A model generated the notes under the pieces. The model was not told where the DNA came from. It ran no database searches and worked only from the letters and a program-made list of their open reading frames with translations. This document shows, one piece after another, positions 1 to 48,830 of a stretch of DNA of 64,000 nt. Location of the stretch: positions 4,975,086-5,039,085 of the forward strand of contig VXAI01000028.1 of NCBI GenBank assembly GCA_013399305.1, in the 5' to 3' direction. How positions within the stretch are numbered: the first letter of the stretch is position 1; each line of letters opens with the position of its first letter. Source of the DNA: Rostratula benghalensis (lineage: Eukaryota; Chordata; Aves; Charadriiformes; Rostratulidae). Made by a program: the position numbers and the translations under genes.

Positions 1-39
1 CCGCCGCCGCGGGGCCCTAAAGCCGCCCGGCTCAAGAGG
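1..39 (+). other. ISM1: ISM1 5'UTR, 3' part only
   Basis: These 39 bases precede the start codon and contain no upstream ATG. The start context is AAGAGG before ATGG: a purine (A) at -3 and G at +4, a strong Kozak context. The true 5' end is not in the window. Confidence 0.6.
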
Positions 40-38431
<38,392 letters not shown>

Positions 38432-38740
38432 GATTTCCCTCCTTTTAAGACACAAAATAGCATTCGTTTCCTGGATGCCAAAGAACCGATAATGGCTGCT
38501 GCACTGTCTCCTTGACAGGGGTTGATCAGTTTCTTTCTAATGAATGTATATAGTTGTAATATAATACATAAGTATTTTTCATAGTGTGTGTAATTTATAA
38601 ACACATATCTCTATCTCACACACACCTACTTTTACATACAGACATACATAAACATTGTCCTGGTAGGATTTTATACTGCAATAATGTTCATTTAATAATG
38701 TGCATTTCATTTTATTCCCCAACTGTAACATAAGCGTGAG

Positions 38741-38800
38741 GAGGGCGGAGGGGGGCAGCTGCCATCACCATCAGGCCCCCAGGCCCCAGCTAAGGAGGGC
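38741..38800 (+). other. G/C-rich hairpin-like island in the 3'UTR
   Basis: An isolated G/C-rich patch in an otherwise AT-rich UTR. GGGGGC at 38751-38756 can pair with GCCCCC at 38775-38780 across an 18-nt loop. Runs of G upstream (GGAGGGCGGAGGGGGG) might also stack. Could be a structured regulatory element or merely a composition fluctuation. Confidence 0.25.
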
Positions 38801-39783
38801 ACATATTTAAACGTTGTTATAAACAACAGGATTGAAGAATGTACTCTTCCATATGGGAATGGTTTACAAGATTAATGCACCTAAAGCATCGGTTTTCTCT
38901 ACAACTGATTTCATGACTAGTCATATCTAAGAAAGGAAGAAATCGTTTTTGGAAGGGTAGTACTCAAAAGTGAATACAGACAGTTATTAGCAATTTTTTT
39001 CTTTGAATTCTCCCTGTTACCTTCCAGCTCAGGTCTTTGCAGTCCATCTGACATAGACTTGCAGGGAAATGTAGCTGTGGTTTTCCTACAAAGCACAAAA
39101 AGTCCTGATGCAGTGGTTCTGCCAGAGTTACAAACAGCCTGCTCCTGGAGACATCTCAGACGTGGAGTTACAGCTGTTGGGGCTTGTGTCTTACGCTGGG
39201 GAGCAGGTCTTCAGGGCAGCTACCTGTAAACAAAGCATGCCATAAGTCTTTGGAGGAGTGCGGCCAGAGAAGGAAAACATGCCAAAGAAAAAACCCTCAC
39301 AATTCCTTTCCAATTTTTAATATGAAGAGTGTTTAGAACTCCTTGTTTCTTTCTTTTAAGAAAAGAAAGTTTGTTTTTTTTAAAGAACAAGAAAAGTGGA
39401 ATACATATGTCTAAGTTCCCTGAGGTCAAGTATACAACTGCCCCTTTTTCACATACGCTGAGTGCAGTATCCTACAGAAGAAGCTATTCTTTAAGGAAGC
39501 TGTCAGAGAGGAACTATTGGTGAGTTAAAATGTCTTCATTTTTAAAAAAAGCTAGCATTATTTTTGTAAAGTATTTATTGACTTGTAACAGTAACTCACA
39601 TGTGGGATATATCTCTAACATGAAAGGCTTCTGTAGATGGAACTTGATTGCCAAGAATAAGACTGTTGTTAGGCAAAAGGTTTACTTCCAAATTTTTATA
39701 AAGTGCAAGTTTGCATACGTAATCCTGTAATTAAGCAGCTGATACCCGCTTTCTTATGAAAGATAAAAATGACACCATGGGTA

Positions 39784-39789
39784 AATAAA
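39784..39789 (+). terminator. Candidate polyadenylation signal AATAAA (proximal)
   Basis: Canonical hexamer about 1.35 kb after the stop codon. It is followed within 20-60 bases by CTGTCTTGCTG and CACTGTCTTC, weak T/G-rich downstream sequence. A plausible proximal cleavage site. Confidence 0.35.
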
Positions 39790-40015
39790 TACTTACAGTT
39801 CCATCCTGTAAAAGGCTGTCTTGCTGCAAGTCACTGTCTTCATTTGGAAAACTAAGGCTAAGTGTCACTAGAGAAAAGCCTATTTTCGGGTTATGTGGTG
39901 TGATGCACATATGTGCACTGCATGTGGAACTTCACACAGCAGTAAAGCCCATCTCGCATTGTAGTCAGTCTTAGCTCAAAGATTCAAGGCAGCCACGAAA
40001 GACAATTCCTTCTGC

Positions 40016-40036
40016 TATATATATACACACACACAT
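40016..40036. repeat. (TA)n(CA)n microsatellite in the 3'UTR
   Basis: TATATATATA running into ACACACACACA; short, within the putative ISM1 3'UTR. Confidence 0.7.
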
Positions 40037-40899
40037 AAATTCTGTAAATCATTTCTCTAGCTCTGTTGGCCTTTCTTTGGCTGGTTGATTGCGAATTCCC
40101 GGACAGGCATGTGCATGGTCCCCCCAGCATTAACATATGCATAGTAAGTCCGCTGAGTCTGGGAGGTGTCAGGCTTGGGTTGGTCTATGCAGGTGGTGCA
40201 AATCAGGGGAATAAAGCAGCAGGCTGGGCCTTGGACACCCACTCTGACCAAATGTGTGGTGCATACACTGCAAAGGCTCTCCCTGGATCTGCCAGAGCCA
40301 GTCTGACAGGCTGCAGAGCCTCAGCGCTGTACTCATGCTCCAGGTTTCCAGAAAGACAGAGTCCAGGCAGAGCTACTGCACATATGCAACAGCAGCTGAT
40401 CTACTGAGGGAACATCAGCAGCTGGAAACCTTGGCCAAATCATCGGATCTTCCCAGATGCAGGCTTGAGTCAGAGGTAGGTGGAGACCTGGGTATATTCT
40501 AGCACTAGCTGGTAGTAAGAAAACCTGGTTAGTTAAGCAAGAGAGTAAACATGGAGATTGCCTCTTAATTTTTATAGAAACCAGGTTTTGTAAATTCTTG
40601 CAAGGTCATAAGAAGGAGCCACTAGCTAACGGAGCCAGTTAAATTGGCAGCAGATGGATGAAAGGCATAAGCAGCTCCAGGATCAGCCACTTAATAGGGA
40701 AGACAGGTATTTTCTGCAACATGGGGGGAAAGCCCTGCTTTTTACTTCACTTAGCAGTGTGGAGGGAACAACAGTCTCAGGTTTCTCTGAGAGGGCGGTC
40801 ACAATTCTTGAAATATAAAACACATCCCTGCAGTTTATGGATTAGTAAATTATGGTGCTATTGAGAAATACTACTACACCATTAATACTGAACATAACA

Positions 40900-40905
40900 A
40901 ATAAA
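40900..40905 (+). terminator. Candidate polyadenylation signal AATAAA (middle)
   Basis: Canonical hexamer followed by AGTGTCAAGG, then A-rich sequence. The downstream T/G-rich element is poor, so this is the weakest of the three candidates. Confidence 0.2.
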
Positions 40906-41137
40906 GTGTCAAGGAAAAGGAAAAATTATGCTAGTAAATTAAATGACGCACAAAGTTTCAAGTGTTACCACTCAGAATCTGCCAAAGCTAGAAATGCTGA
41001 GAGAGCTGAATAATCACTGATAAGGACCTACCAGATTTTTTACAGAATGAGCCCCGCAGCACAGATTAAGAAAGTAGTCTCACTTTTGCATTCTTAAGCA
41101 ATAGTCTCTATTAAAACCAAATTCAGTCCTACTTTAT

Positions 41138-41143
41138 AATAAA
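41138..41143 (+). terminator. Candidate polyadenylation signal AATAAA (distal)
   Basis: Canonical hexamer followed at about 27-60 bases by a long T/G-rich run of TTTTG units (41170-41203), the classic arrangement of a strong polyadenylation site. The best candidate for the distal end of ISM1 transcripts, about 2.7 kb past the stop. Confidence 0.4.
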
Positions 41144-41169
41144 TTGTGATCCATTCAGGACTGTGCTGC

Positions 41170-41203
41170 TTTTTGTTTTGTTTTGTTTTCTGTTTTCTTT
41201 TAT
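41170..41203. repeat. TTTTG pentamer-rich tract
   Basis: Several TTTTG units then T-rich sequence. It lies downstream of the AATAAA at 41138 and may act as its T/G-rich downstream element. Confidence 0.7.
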
Positions 41204-44200
41204 TTCCAACAGCTAAAATTGTAAGTGCAGTAGTCCTTAGAAAGGTGATGGAGTTTCCCATTGCCAAATTAGACTGAGTCTCTTAAATACAGAGAATAAG
41301 AACTGAGGAAGGGTTTATGGTCTTACGTTCCTAGGCGCAGGTCAGTAGTTAGAAGAAACTGGTTTTATGTTTCTGAGTTACCACAGAACAGGCATACTGG
41401 AAGACCCAAAGATTTGAGGAGGATTTAAACAAGCCAAACTAAACAGTCATCGCAGCCTCAACACTGAGAAATCCTCTGAGAGTATCCCACCAGTAGCCAT
41501 CCTGCTTCCCAGAAGGAAATTTAAAATACAGACTTTACAGCAACCTCTCCATATTTGAGCAGTTCCCTTTTACCTGTTTCTCCTCAGCAAAGCCAGAGTA
41601 GGATGTCTTCATCCCCCGGCCTCTCATTCCTCTGCACTACCTTTCTCTTGGGCAAGCACAGCTGTTTGTGCAGCAAAAGGAACCAGTCAACTCATCCAAG
41701 TTATTTTTGCCCCTGATCAATCACCAGATACAGATTACCGCATGGCTTTAGAGTTGAGTTGGCAGGAATGCCTTAACCTGGCACTGCTGGTGAGAAAGAC
41801 ATGTGGAGCAGTGCCCCAAGGCAGCCATAAATGGATTGAATGTGTACCTTTGATGGTTAAAAGGATGAGTGGGCCTGGCTTCACATTGCCCAGACAGCTG
41901 CTGAGCAGCAAAATTCCACTAGTATAAGCCACAGTGATGCATATGGGTTATAGGACAATATAGCAAAAAACAAAAACATACCCACATTCACGAATCCCCA
42001 CAGTCCTGCATTAGTTACCAGCTGCATTTTTCTCCCCTGCTGCGCAAAATGGTTAGCACTGTCAACACAATGCATTCTTTCAAGAAATGCTTGTTCATAG
42101 GACTGCCTTTTCCATTTATAGCATTTTCATTGAGATTGTAAGGTTGGTTGCAACGCCTAAGCAGTGCACCTGACACTTTCAATTGAGTGGGATCAGGCAA
42201 GCTGAAGGCAGGAGAGAGGGGACAAATAATCTTTCCCAGCTGAAGAGTCTGCAGCTTCATGGCAGGGGATTGCAGTGAGCTAAATGTGAGCCATTTAGCA
42301 AGGGGATTCCCCTGCCACACCACAGAGAGCCCTAATGCTGCAGTCTCTTACCTGTGATGGTCTCCCCAGTCAGCAGCAGGAGGGCAGCAGAGGGAGCGGC
42401 TGGACCTTGTGGAGATGGCCCAGGGAGCTGCTTGAGGCTGAGGAGCAACCAGTGCTCCCTCAGGCCTCCCCTTGATCCCTTTCCTGCTTTCTCCATGAAG
42501 GCACCCTTGGAGCTGCCCAGCAGCCAGCGTGGCTTGCCGCACTGGGTGCCTGCTAGGCAGCACTGCCTCGGCTTATGCATTCAGCAGGCATTCATCCATC
42601 CTTGGAGAAAATTACTCACAGCCAGGCTGGACAGACTACCCAAAAACCTGGCAAGTGCCATTCCTAGCAGGGTCAAGAAGCTGGCAAGGCAGGGAGCCTG
42701 TTCATAACCCGCGCAGACAAAGTTAGTCTGCAGGCTCCATACATTCACCTGCATGATCATCTCGCACCATGCAAGGGGCAATGGAGTGGCAAGGCCATCT
42801 CTTTTTTAATCCAGAAGAGGAAGTCTGCAAAACAGAAATGGACAAGCTTGGATCTCTGTATGCTCACTGCACGCACCTGCACTGGCACAAACACAGCCAT
42901 GTCCCTCTCCTCTCTACAGACAGAATGCAGAGGGCTTAGGAGGGAGGGCACGAGCAGGAAGACAGCCAGCAGTAAGCACCAGAGTAAAGACGACAATTTT
43001 TTCCAGCAGACTGGTGTGAATGTATGCCTGGCTGCATGGCATTTATGTGACAGCTGAGAGAGCATGTGTTTTTCTATCTCCAGTACCCTCCCTCCCTCCC
43101 TTCCCTTTGTAACTTTTAATGGAAAAATGTGTGGGCAGTTTCCATTATGCCTGCACCGTTTCAGACAAATTAAGGGGTTGGCTAAGAAATCACTGGTTTC
43201 ATATTTCATACAAAATACACACACATGCTTATATTTATACATCTATGTAAATTAATTTAGGATATCCTCTAGTCATGCACTTTAGAGCAGTACGTTGCTG
43301 AGTGCAGCGTCTGCAGGAAAAGACCTACAGAAGAGCACTTCCTCTGGGCCTGCACAGGGGGATGAGGCTACTTTTGCACTTGCATGGTGGGAAGAAGAGC
43401 CAGGAAGCTGAAATGGCAGCAGTCATTCTTCAGCTCTGCCTTTTACTTTTGAGTGGCAGGTTTATTCATTTTTCCTTTTCAGCTACATTCTACAGCAACA
43501 TATGCCTTTTACGACTGTGCTAATTTTCTATCAGTTGAGGGAGTTATAAATCTTTTCCTTATTTGTTCTCTATCAGAAGAAAGATCTGGGGTGGGAGGCA
43601 GATTTTTAAACACACAGAGAAGCTTTTCATGCAGTAAAAAGCACAATTTATAAGATATTCAGAATGTTATATTCTGGAAGTGATAACAAGGCTACACAAG
43701 TCAAACCGGCCAAACCTAACAAAACTAAGTGTGGGTGGCTCTAGTTTTCAGAGGAGTGCTTAGATAATATTTCCTTTTTAAAACTGGGCAAACAACATTA
43801 CATGTGTTAAATGTCAAAGTTTGCTGTTTATTACGGGCCTGACCAATGCTTCACATACAGTGGAACACTGCTTCACTCTGTGGATTTCAGGAGGGCTCTG
43901 GTATGACTTTGAAACACGCATGCAGCAAGGGACAGCATCTGCGCACCATGGTGGTAGACACAGGGCATGAGTCAGAAAGTTTGGGGAACAAAAAGGCTTG
44001 GGAACTAGCTCTCACTCCAAGCACCATCTTCTAGGCTGGCTCCTGCTTCTGCATAGTTCTGCTTAACCCATTTGTTTGTCCCTAAAGCCAAGCTGTAGCC
44101 TCCCCACTTCCCAGGGGCAGTTCTTGAAGGGATGCTGCTTGGCTACAAAAAACAGAGCCAGGCACAGCTGGCCTTGGGAAAGGCTCTGTCAGGCTGAGAA

Positions 44201-45346
44201 GGGCTCTCTGAGTTGGGTAAGAAGATGGGAAAGGTGCAAATGTACTTGACCATGCAGACACAGGGATTCCTGTGTCCCGCTGTCCTCAGCAGTGTTTACC
44301 AACAGGCAGTTGATGGGGAGCACATTCAAATCACAGCAGTGGAAGGCTTCATGCACCACCCACCTACCAAAGAAGTGTGAGGTCAAATCTCAATACTGGT
44401 GCAGTTCCCATCACCTCCCAAATGGATAGGAGATCCAGCCTGGCATGAGGCCTCTGTCCAATGCCAGCCCTCACCAGGAGGCAACAGCACAACTTCCTTT
44501 CACACGCAAATATCCTGGGTGGCCCAGCACACCCAGGCATGCCAGCAAGCCATGGTCTGGAGACACAGCAAGGTCTGCAACCACCTCTGCAGCAGTAACC
44601 AGGTCTGAAAGCAATGGTGACCTCAATTCAATGAACCAGTTCTCTTACACACCCTTATCGCACAACCTGCCTGGGAAATGGACAGAAAAAAGGACTGTAG
44701 AAACAGAAGTCTCTTAGGGCTGAGAAAGAGGACAGAGTAACTGGAATATGTGCTCATGTCTCTTGCTGGGCCTTGCACTCACAGACCCATTTCCCCACTA
44801 TTTCACCACATGTTTAATCATCACTAGGTACACAATACCAGAAAAGCCAAATTAGAAGGTACAACGGTAGGTGTAATGGGAGGAAAAATTACTGAGCACA
44901 CAGCCCACACAGCCTCATGTTCCGCACTGCAGTAGCTGCACCACAGCTTTTAGCTGTCCACGAGAGGTTGATGGTGGTGGTTAGCCTTGACAAATAACTA
45001 TGTTTTGCCCTTACCCATAGTATCACAGCCGTCAGTACTCCTGTAATTTAATGTGGTTTTTGCTTGAAAGGTCATACCCATATGAACCCCCCAGGGCAGT
45101 GGGTTTGCCCCCCTCTCAGCACCATCAGCTGCACAACAGAGTGGGAACACTGGCTTGGGTCACTTTGCAACTAGCCTCTTTCCCCACAAGGAAAGGGAGA
45201 CCCAACCTCATCTTCCTAGCACACAGACAGGAGGCACAAAGCTACCAGAGATGCACAGGCTGGAGGTGGGAGAGGAAGCTGATCCAACCTCAGCCTCAAC
45301 CTCAAACACAACCTCACCTATCATTGCTAGGTCGGGTGGCCTGGTT

Positions 45347-45368
45347 AGCCAGACCTCCTGCATGAAGA
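45347..45368. repeat. Exact 22-bp direct repeat, copy 1
   Basis: Begins AGCCAGACCTCC and ends TGCATGAAGA; identical to 46423-46444. Flanks show no clear similarity. Longer than expected by chance in a 64-kb window; origin unknown. Confidence 0.7.
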
Positions 45369-46422
45369 AACACAGTGTTGCTGTTGCAGCTGGCAGGACT
45401 GCCCCACGGAGTCCATCTGTGAGCAGCGTGCTCTGTGTCCGACTGTCACCAGCACCAATGGGGAGCAGAAAGGTGTGAAACACCAAGAGCTATGTATTTC
45501 AAGATCCAACTATGTACAAGAGCCAGCGCTGCCAAGGTGAATCTCAGTCCTGGGGTGGAAACAGCACCCAGGCAGCTACATAAGGAATTGCACATCACCC
45601 ACACCAAAGGGGCATAGGGAAGGTGAGCAGAGCTCTCGGACGCTGGCGGGTGTTTGATAACTCTGGCTGTAGAAAAGGAGATTTGCAAGGCCAGGGAGTC
45701 CCACAGGACTATCTGGGCCACCTGACACATCCAGGTTGGCAATTATACTGTGAGCTGCAAAAGAGCTTGAATAGGGACAAGCAAATTTGACAGAAGCAGC
45801 GAGATTTTTTCCTCTCCAAAATATCCACCTATTTCTCCCAAAGATTGCCTTCTGCAGAATTTCCCACCACTTTCAGCACGCGTGTAGCTGCTCTCCAACC
45901 TCTTCAAAGCCGGAGCCCTCCAGAGACGTTCATTGTCTGGCAGCAAAACAAAGAAGGGGAACAGCAGAACTATCAACCCATATATAGCTAAATGACACCC
46001 ACCACATCATTGTACTGCCCAAAATACCGACAATGGCCAGACTCTTCTTTGTACCAGCACTCCCAGGTTTCCTAACCACTGGCTGAGTTTTTCAGGTAAG
46101 GCCAGGTGGGGACTTCAGTGAATGCTATCGCAACCAGCGAGGACCATTTGAAAGCCTCCTCTGAAAGACACTATGTCAATACGTTTGCTGCTTACCCTGG
46201 GGTATAGGAGATAAGTGACAGCACCCCTCCTACTGCTAACCTGCCCCATGTTGGCTTTGCACAAATGCTGTCGCACACAGCAGGGACATCACTGCACCTC
46301 TGAGCTCTCGGGTCTGACAGCGGAGCTCAACACCACTGGCAGTGGCCACTGCATTGCCCTGACTTATCTCAAGACACTTCTTATGCCAGATTTTTCTCTT
46401 TTTTTTTAATGGGAAGAGGCAA

Positions 46423-46444
46423 AGCCAGACCTCCTGCATGAAGA
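46423..46444. repeat. Exact 22-bp direct repeat, copy 2
   Basis: Second copy of the word at 45347-45368, in the same orientation about 1.08 kb downstream. Preceded by a T-rich run at 46390-46408. Confidence 0.7.
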
Positions 46445-46557
46445 CAATTTGTCTCTTCTGGACAAGTTCCAGCATGAGGAGGGTACTTTATACATATGGG
46501 CTCTCTTTCATGTTTGATTGCTAGACTAAGATCACATTGCTGTCCAGCTCAAGGCGA

Positions 46558-46575
46558 GGGGAGGGGGGGTAGGGG
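46558..46575 (+). other. G-rich tract with quadruplex potential
   Basis: GGGGAGGGGGGGTAGGGG provides four G-runs of at least three, separated by short loops. Intergenic, with no nearby gene start recognised. Structural prediction only. Confidence 0.3.
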
Positions 46576-47256
46576 AGAGCTAAAAAAACAGGCAAATCAG
46601 GAAAGCATTAGGTAAACTTAGCTAAGAATACATCTTCTGACCAAATGGAGACCGATGCTCTTTCATATAATTAGACCGTCTGCAGGAAGTCAAAAAGAAC
46701 AGACTGTGTTGCTTTCAGTGCTGTGAGAGATGTGCAATCCCCGGGAGACAATCACGCCTCTCCCCCAAAGCACTGGGTCGGCGTCTCTGGGCAGGTTGTG
46801 AAGGGTGAGTGCAGTTCAAAGCACCCTCAGAAACTCTCATGTCATTGCATTGCAGCTCCAAATGCCATCCCTCCTTCTATGAAGAGACATGCATCGTGAA
46901 GATAACATGTGAAAACGAGCCCTAAGTTATCATAAGGTGTTTGAGTACTATTACATTTGCACAAGGTGAGCAAAATGCTGGTTTTGGCAGTAAAGGGCCA
47001 GTGGCACAGTCAACACAGAAGCAGGTCAGATGAATGGGACTGTACTGCACACTGGAGAGGAAGATACTCTGTACCAACACAGAGTATCAAACAATAAATT
47101 ATCTTATCCTTCCTATAATTACGCTTTCTGTAACAACCTTCTTCTTAACAGGAATGGCACAAATGGACATTGAAACACGTGGGCACAACAATGGGCATGT
47201 GGGCATGACACCCACATTTCTGTGCAGTGTCACCTGTGGGGGTAGTGGGGAGAAAA

Positions 47257-47300
47257 AGGGCCAGATCCTTCATGCTCCAAAGTCAATGGCCAGACTCAAG
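47257..47300. repeat. Possible ancient interspersed repeat fragment
   Basis: GGGCCAGATCCTTCATGCTC followed by AAAGTCAATGGCCAGACTC resembles the common amniote repeat motif pair gggccagatcctcagct and gaagtcaatggcaagactc. Short and diverged, so only suggestive. It abuts the TSP1-like peptide motif at 47220. Confidence 0.3.
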
Positions 47301-47624
47301 TCATCTTTAGTCATTCCGTTGTTTTGGGAAGAAACTATTTTACCAAAAAGAAACAAGTAAACATTTTCCATTCTTTTCTCTTCCTAGACATTGAGCAAGA
47401 GTAACTTGTAAATTGCTTCCAGCAACTTCGAAACAACAAGGGAACAAACAACTATCAACAAGCATTACACTCGTTGCTTCACACGAAAACAGTTATGAGA
47501 CTGAAGGCATCCTGACAGGCAATTGGAAAAGATTCCTTTTTATGCTAATTTTATTGTATTTTAGACCAATTTTCCATGATTTAAAATGTGCGATGTAATA
47601 AAGAGCTGGAATGCCTCCTTTTGT

Positions 47625-47790
47625 CATAATATTTCACACCCAAGGCCTCAGAGCACTTTTGTGAATCAAACCCTGCAACAGTTTTGCAAAGCAAATGTTT
47701 TAGGAACTAATGAACTGGAAATAGAGGGCTGTTTTCAGAGCTATTGGTGGTCACAAAGGAGCCTATAGCAAACTGAAGCAGCATCTGAAT
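47625..47790 (+). repeat. Decayed amniote CR1/L3- or MIR-type tail
   Basis: Contains CACACCCAAGGCCTCAGAGC and ACTTTTGTGAATCAA, then CTGGAAATAGAGGGC, then GGTCACAAAGGAGCCTATAG and CAAACTG. The order matches an old repeat (ccaaggatctcaaagcactt, ggggaaactgaggc, ggtcacacaggaagtctgtggcagagctg). Heavily diverged; family uncertain. Confidence 0.4.
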
Positions 47791-48723
47791 ACCTGGTCTC
47801 CCTGGTCCTGTGCCAGGACGACAGGCTCTGTCCTTCCTTGGGCAGACATCTGCTGACAACCCACTGGTTCCCTTCACCTGGTGCTGGAGCTCCTCGCCCG
47901 TACACCTACTCTGCACTGTGCCCTGGCAATGAAAGAAATTCAGGAAAAAAAGATAAGATGGTTTCATCAAGGGAGGAAAAAGTAGGAAACCGCCAAAGAA
48001 ACATTGCACGTTTTGCACTATTTCAGATTCTCCCCAGGAAGGGAACAGCATCAGCTCTCTTGGCACCATTGCTAACTGGACCATAGCTAACCAGGACCAT
48101 TTGACCGTCCCAGTTCAGTTCTCATGGACAAGCAACCCCACTGCAAAAGCCAGTTGAAACTGGTGCTGTGAGACAAAGAGCTCAAAGCCTGAGCAAACAT
48201 AAAGGCTGTTGGGCTTCTTGGTGATCCCACACAAACACATATGGGTGAGGCTTTTTAGTACTTCCCTGCAAAGGAACTTGTCTATAACCATAGGCAATGG
48301 TAATGCAAACTTCATTAGATTATTGGCACATAGCTAAAGGGCTTCAGGGAAACTACGAGCTGTTAGCTTAACTATACCCATATAGCAAAGCTCATATAAC
48401 CCCTTCCTGAAACCATTCCTCCACCACAGGCAGAATTTCCAGACAAAATGGGGAAGGAACTGGGGCCTTTCCACTAATACAGCTTTGAGCAGTATGTTAA
48501 AAACAAGTATCTGCCAGTGCCTCTCCTGAGCAATAGTAAGCCTCTACACACCTTCAGTTGGGCTAGGCAGGCTTAGGCAGCAGAACCACAACTGTACCTG
48601 GTACAGTTTGTAATGCTCTCCATACTCAGTACATTTCTATGCCACAATGCAAAACCTTTCAGGAGTCCCAGCTACTATAAATATTCATAAGATAATTTTC
48701 CCCATAGCTTTAAAGCAAGAAAA

Positions 48724-48830
48724 TTAATATTATCCTCATAATTTTTAGGGAATCTCATGTTGTCAAAATAATGAGCCTGGCCAAAATCAGAGAGGAAGGG
48801 CTATGGCAAAACTGGGACCTGATTGTAAAT
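48724..48830 (+). repeat. Decayed amniote CR1/L3- or MIR-type tail
   Basis: TTAATATTATCCTCATAATT, then AGGGAATCTCATG, then GGCCAAAATCAGAGAGGAAG, GGCTATGGCAAAACTGGGAC and CTGA follow the same old consensus (attatccycattttacag, ggggaaactgaggc, gcccaaggtcacacaggaag, tctgtggcagagctgggac). Probably a copy of the same or a related family as at 47625 and 19211. Confidence 0.45.

Larger units (their letters stand above)
38432..41165 (+). other. ISM1: ISM1 3'UTR, extent uncertain
   Basis: AT-rich sequence following the TGA. The end cannot be fixed. AATAAA hexamers occur at 39784, 40900 and 41138, and the last is followed closely by a T/G-rich tract, so the UTR could be about 1.4 to 2.7 kb. It includes a G/C-rich hairpin-like island at 38741-38800 and a (TA/CA)n tract at 40016-40036. 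Transcript data would decide the end. Confidence 0.5.
41204..46500. other. Intergenic, no gene recognised (first part)
   Basis: Downstream of the last candidate ISM1 polyadenylation site. Open frames here (up to 161 codons) overlap one another on both strands, show no domain, and do not fall into exon-like pairs with good splice sites and family similarity. Apart from the 22-bp repeat pair, nothing specific was seen. Confidence 0.6.

Noticed and set aside
42757..43242. 161-codon open frame on the - strand
   Set aside because: Low-complexity hydrophobic stretches but no recognised family, no splice-linked partner, and overlapping frames on the + strand. Treated as chance.
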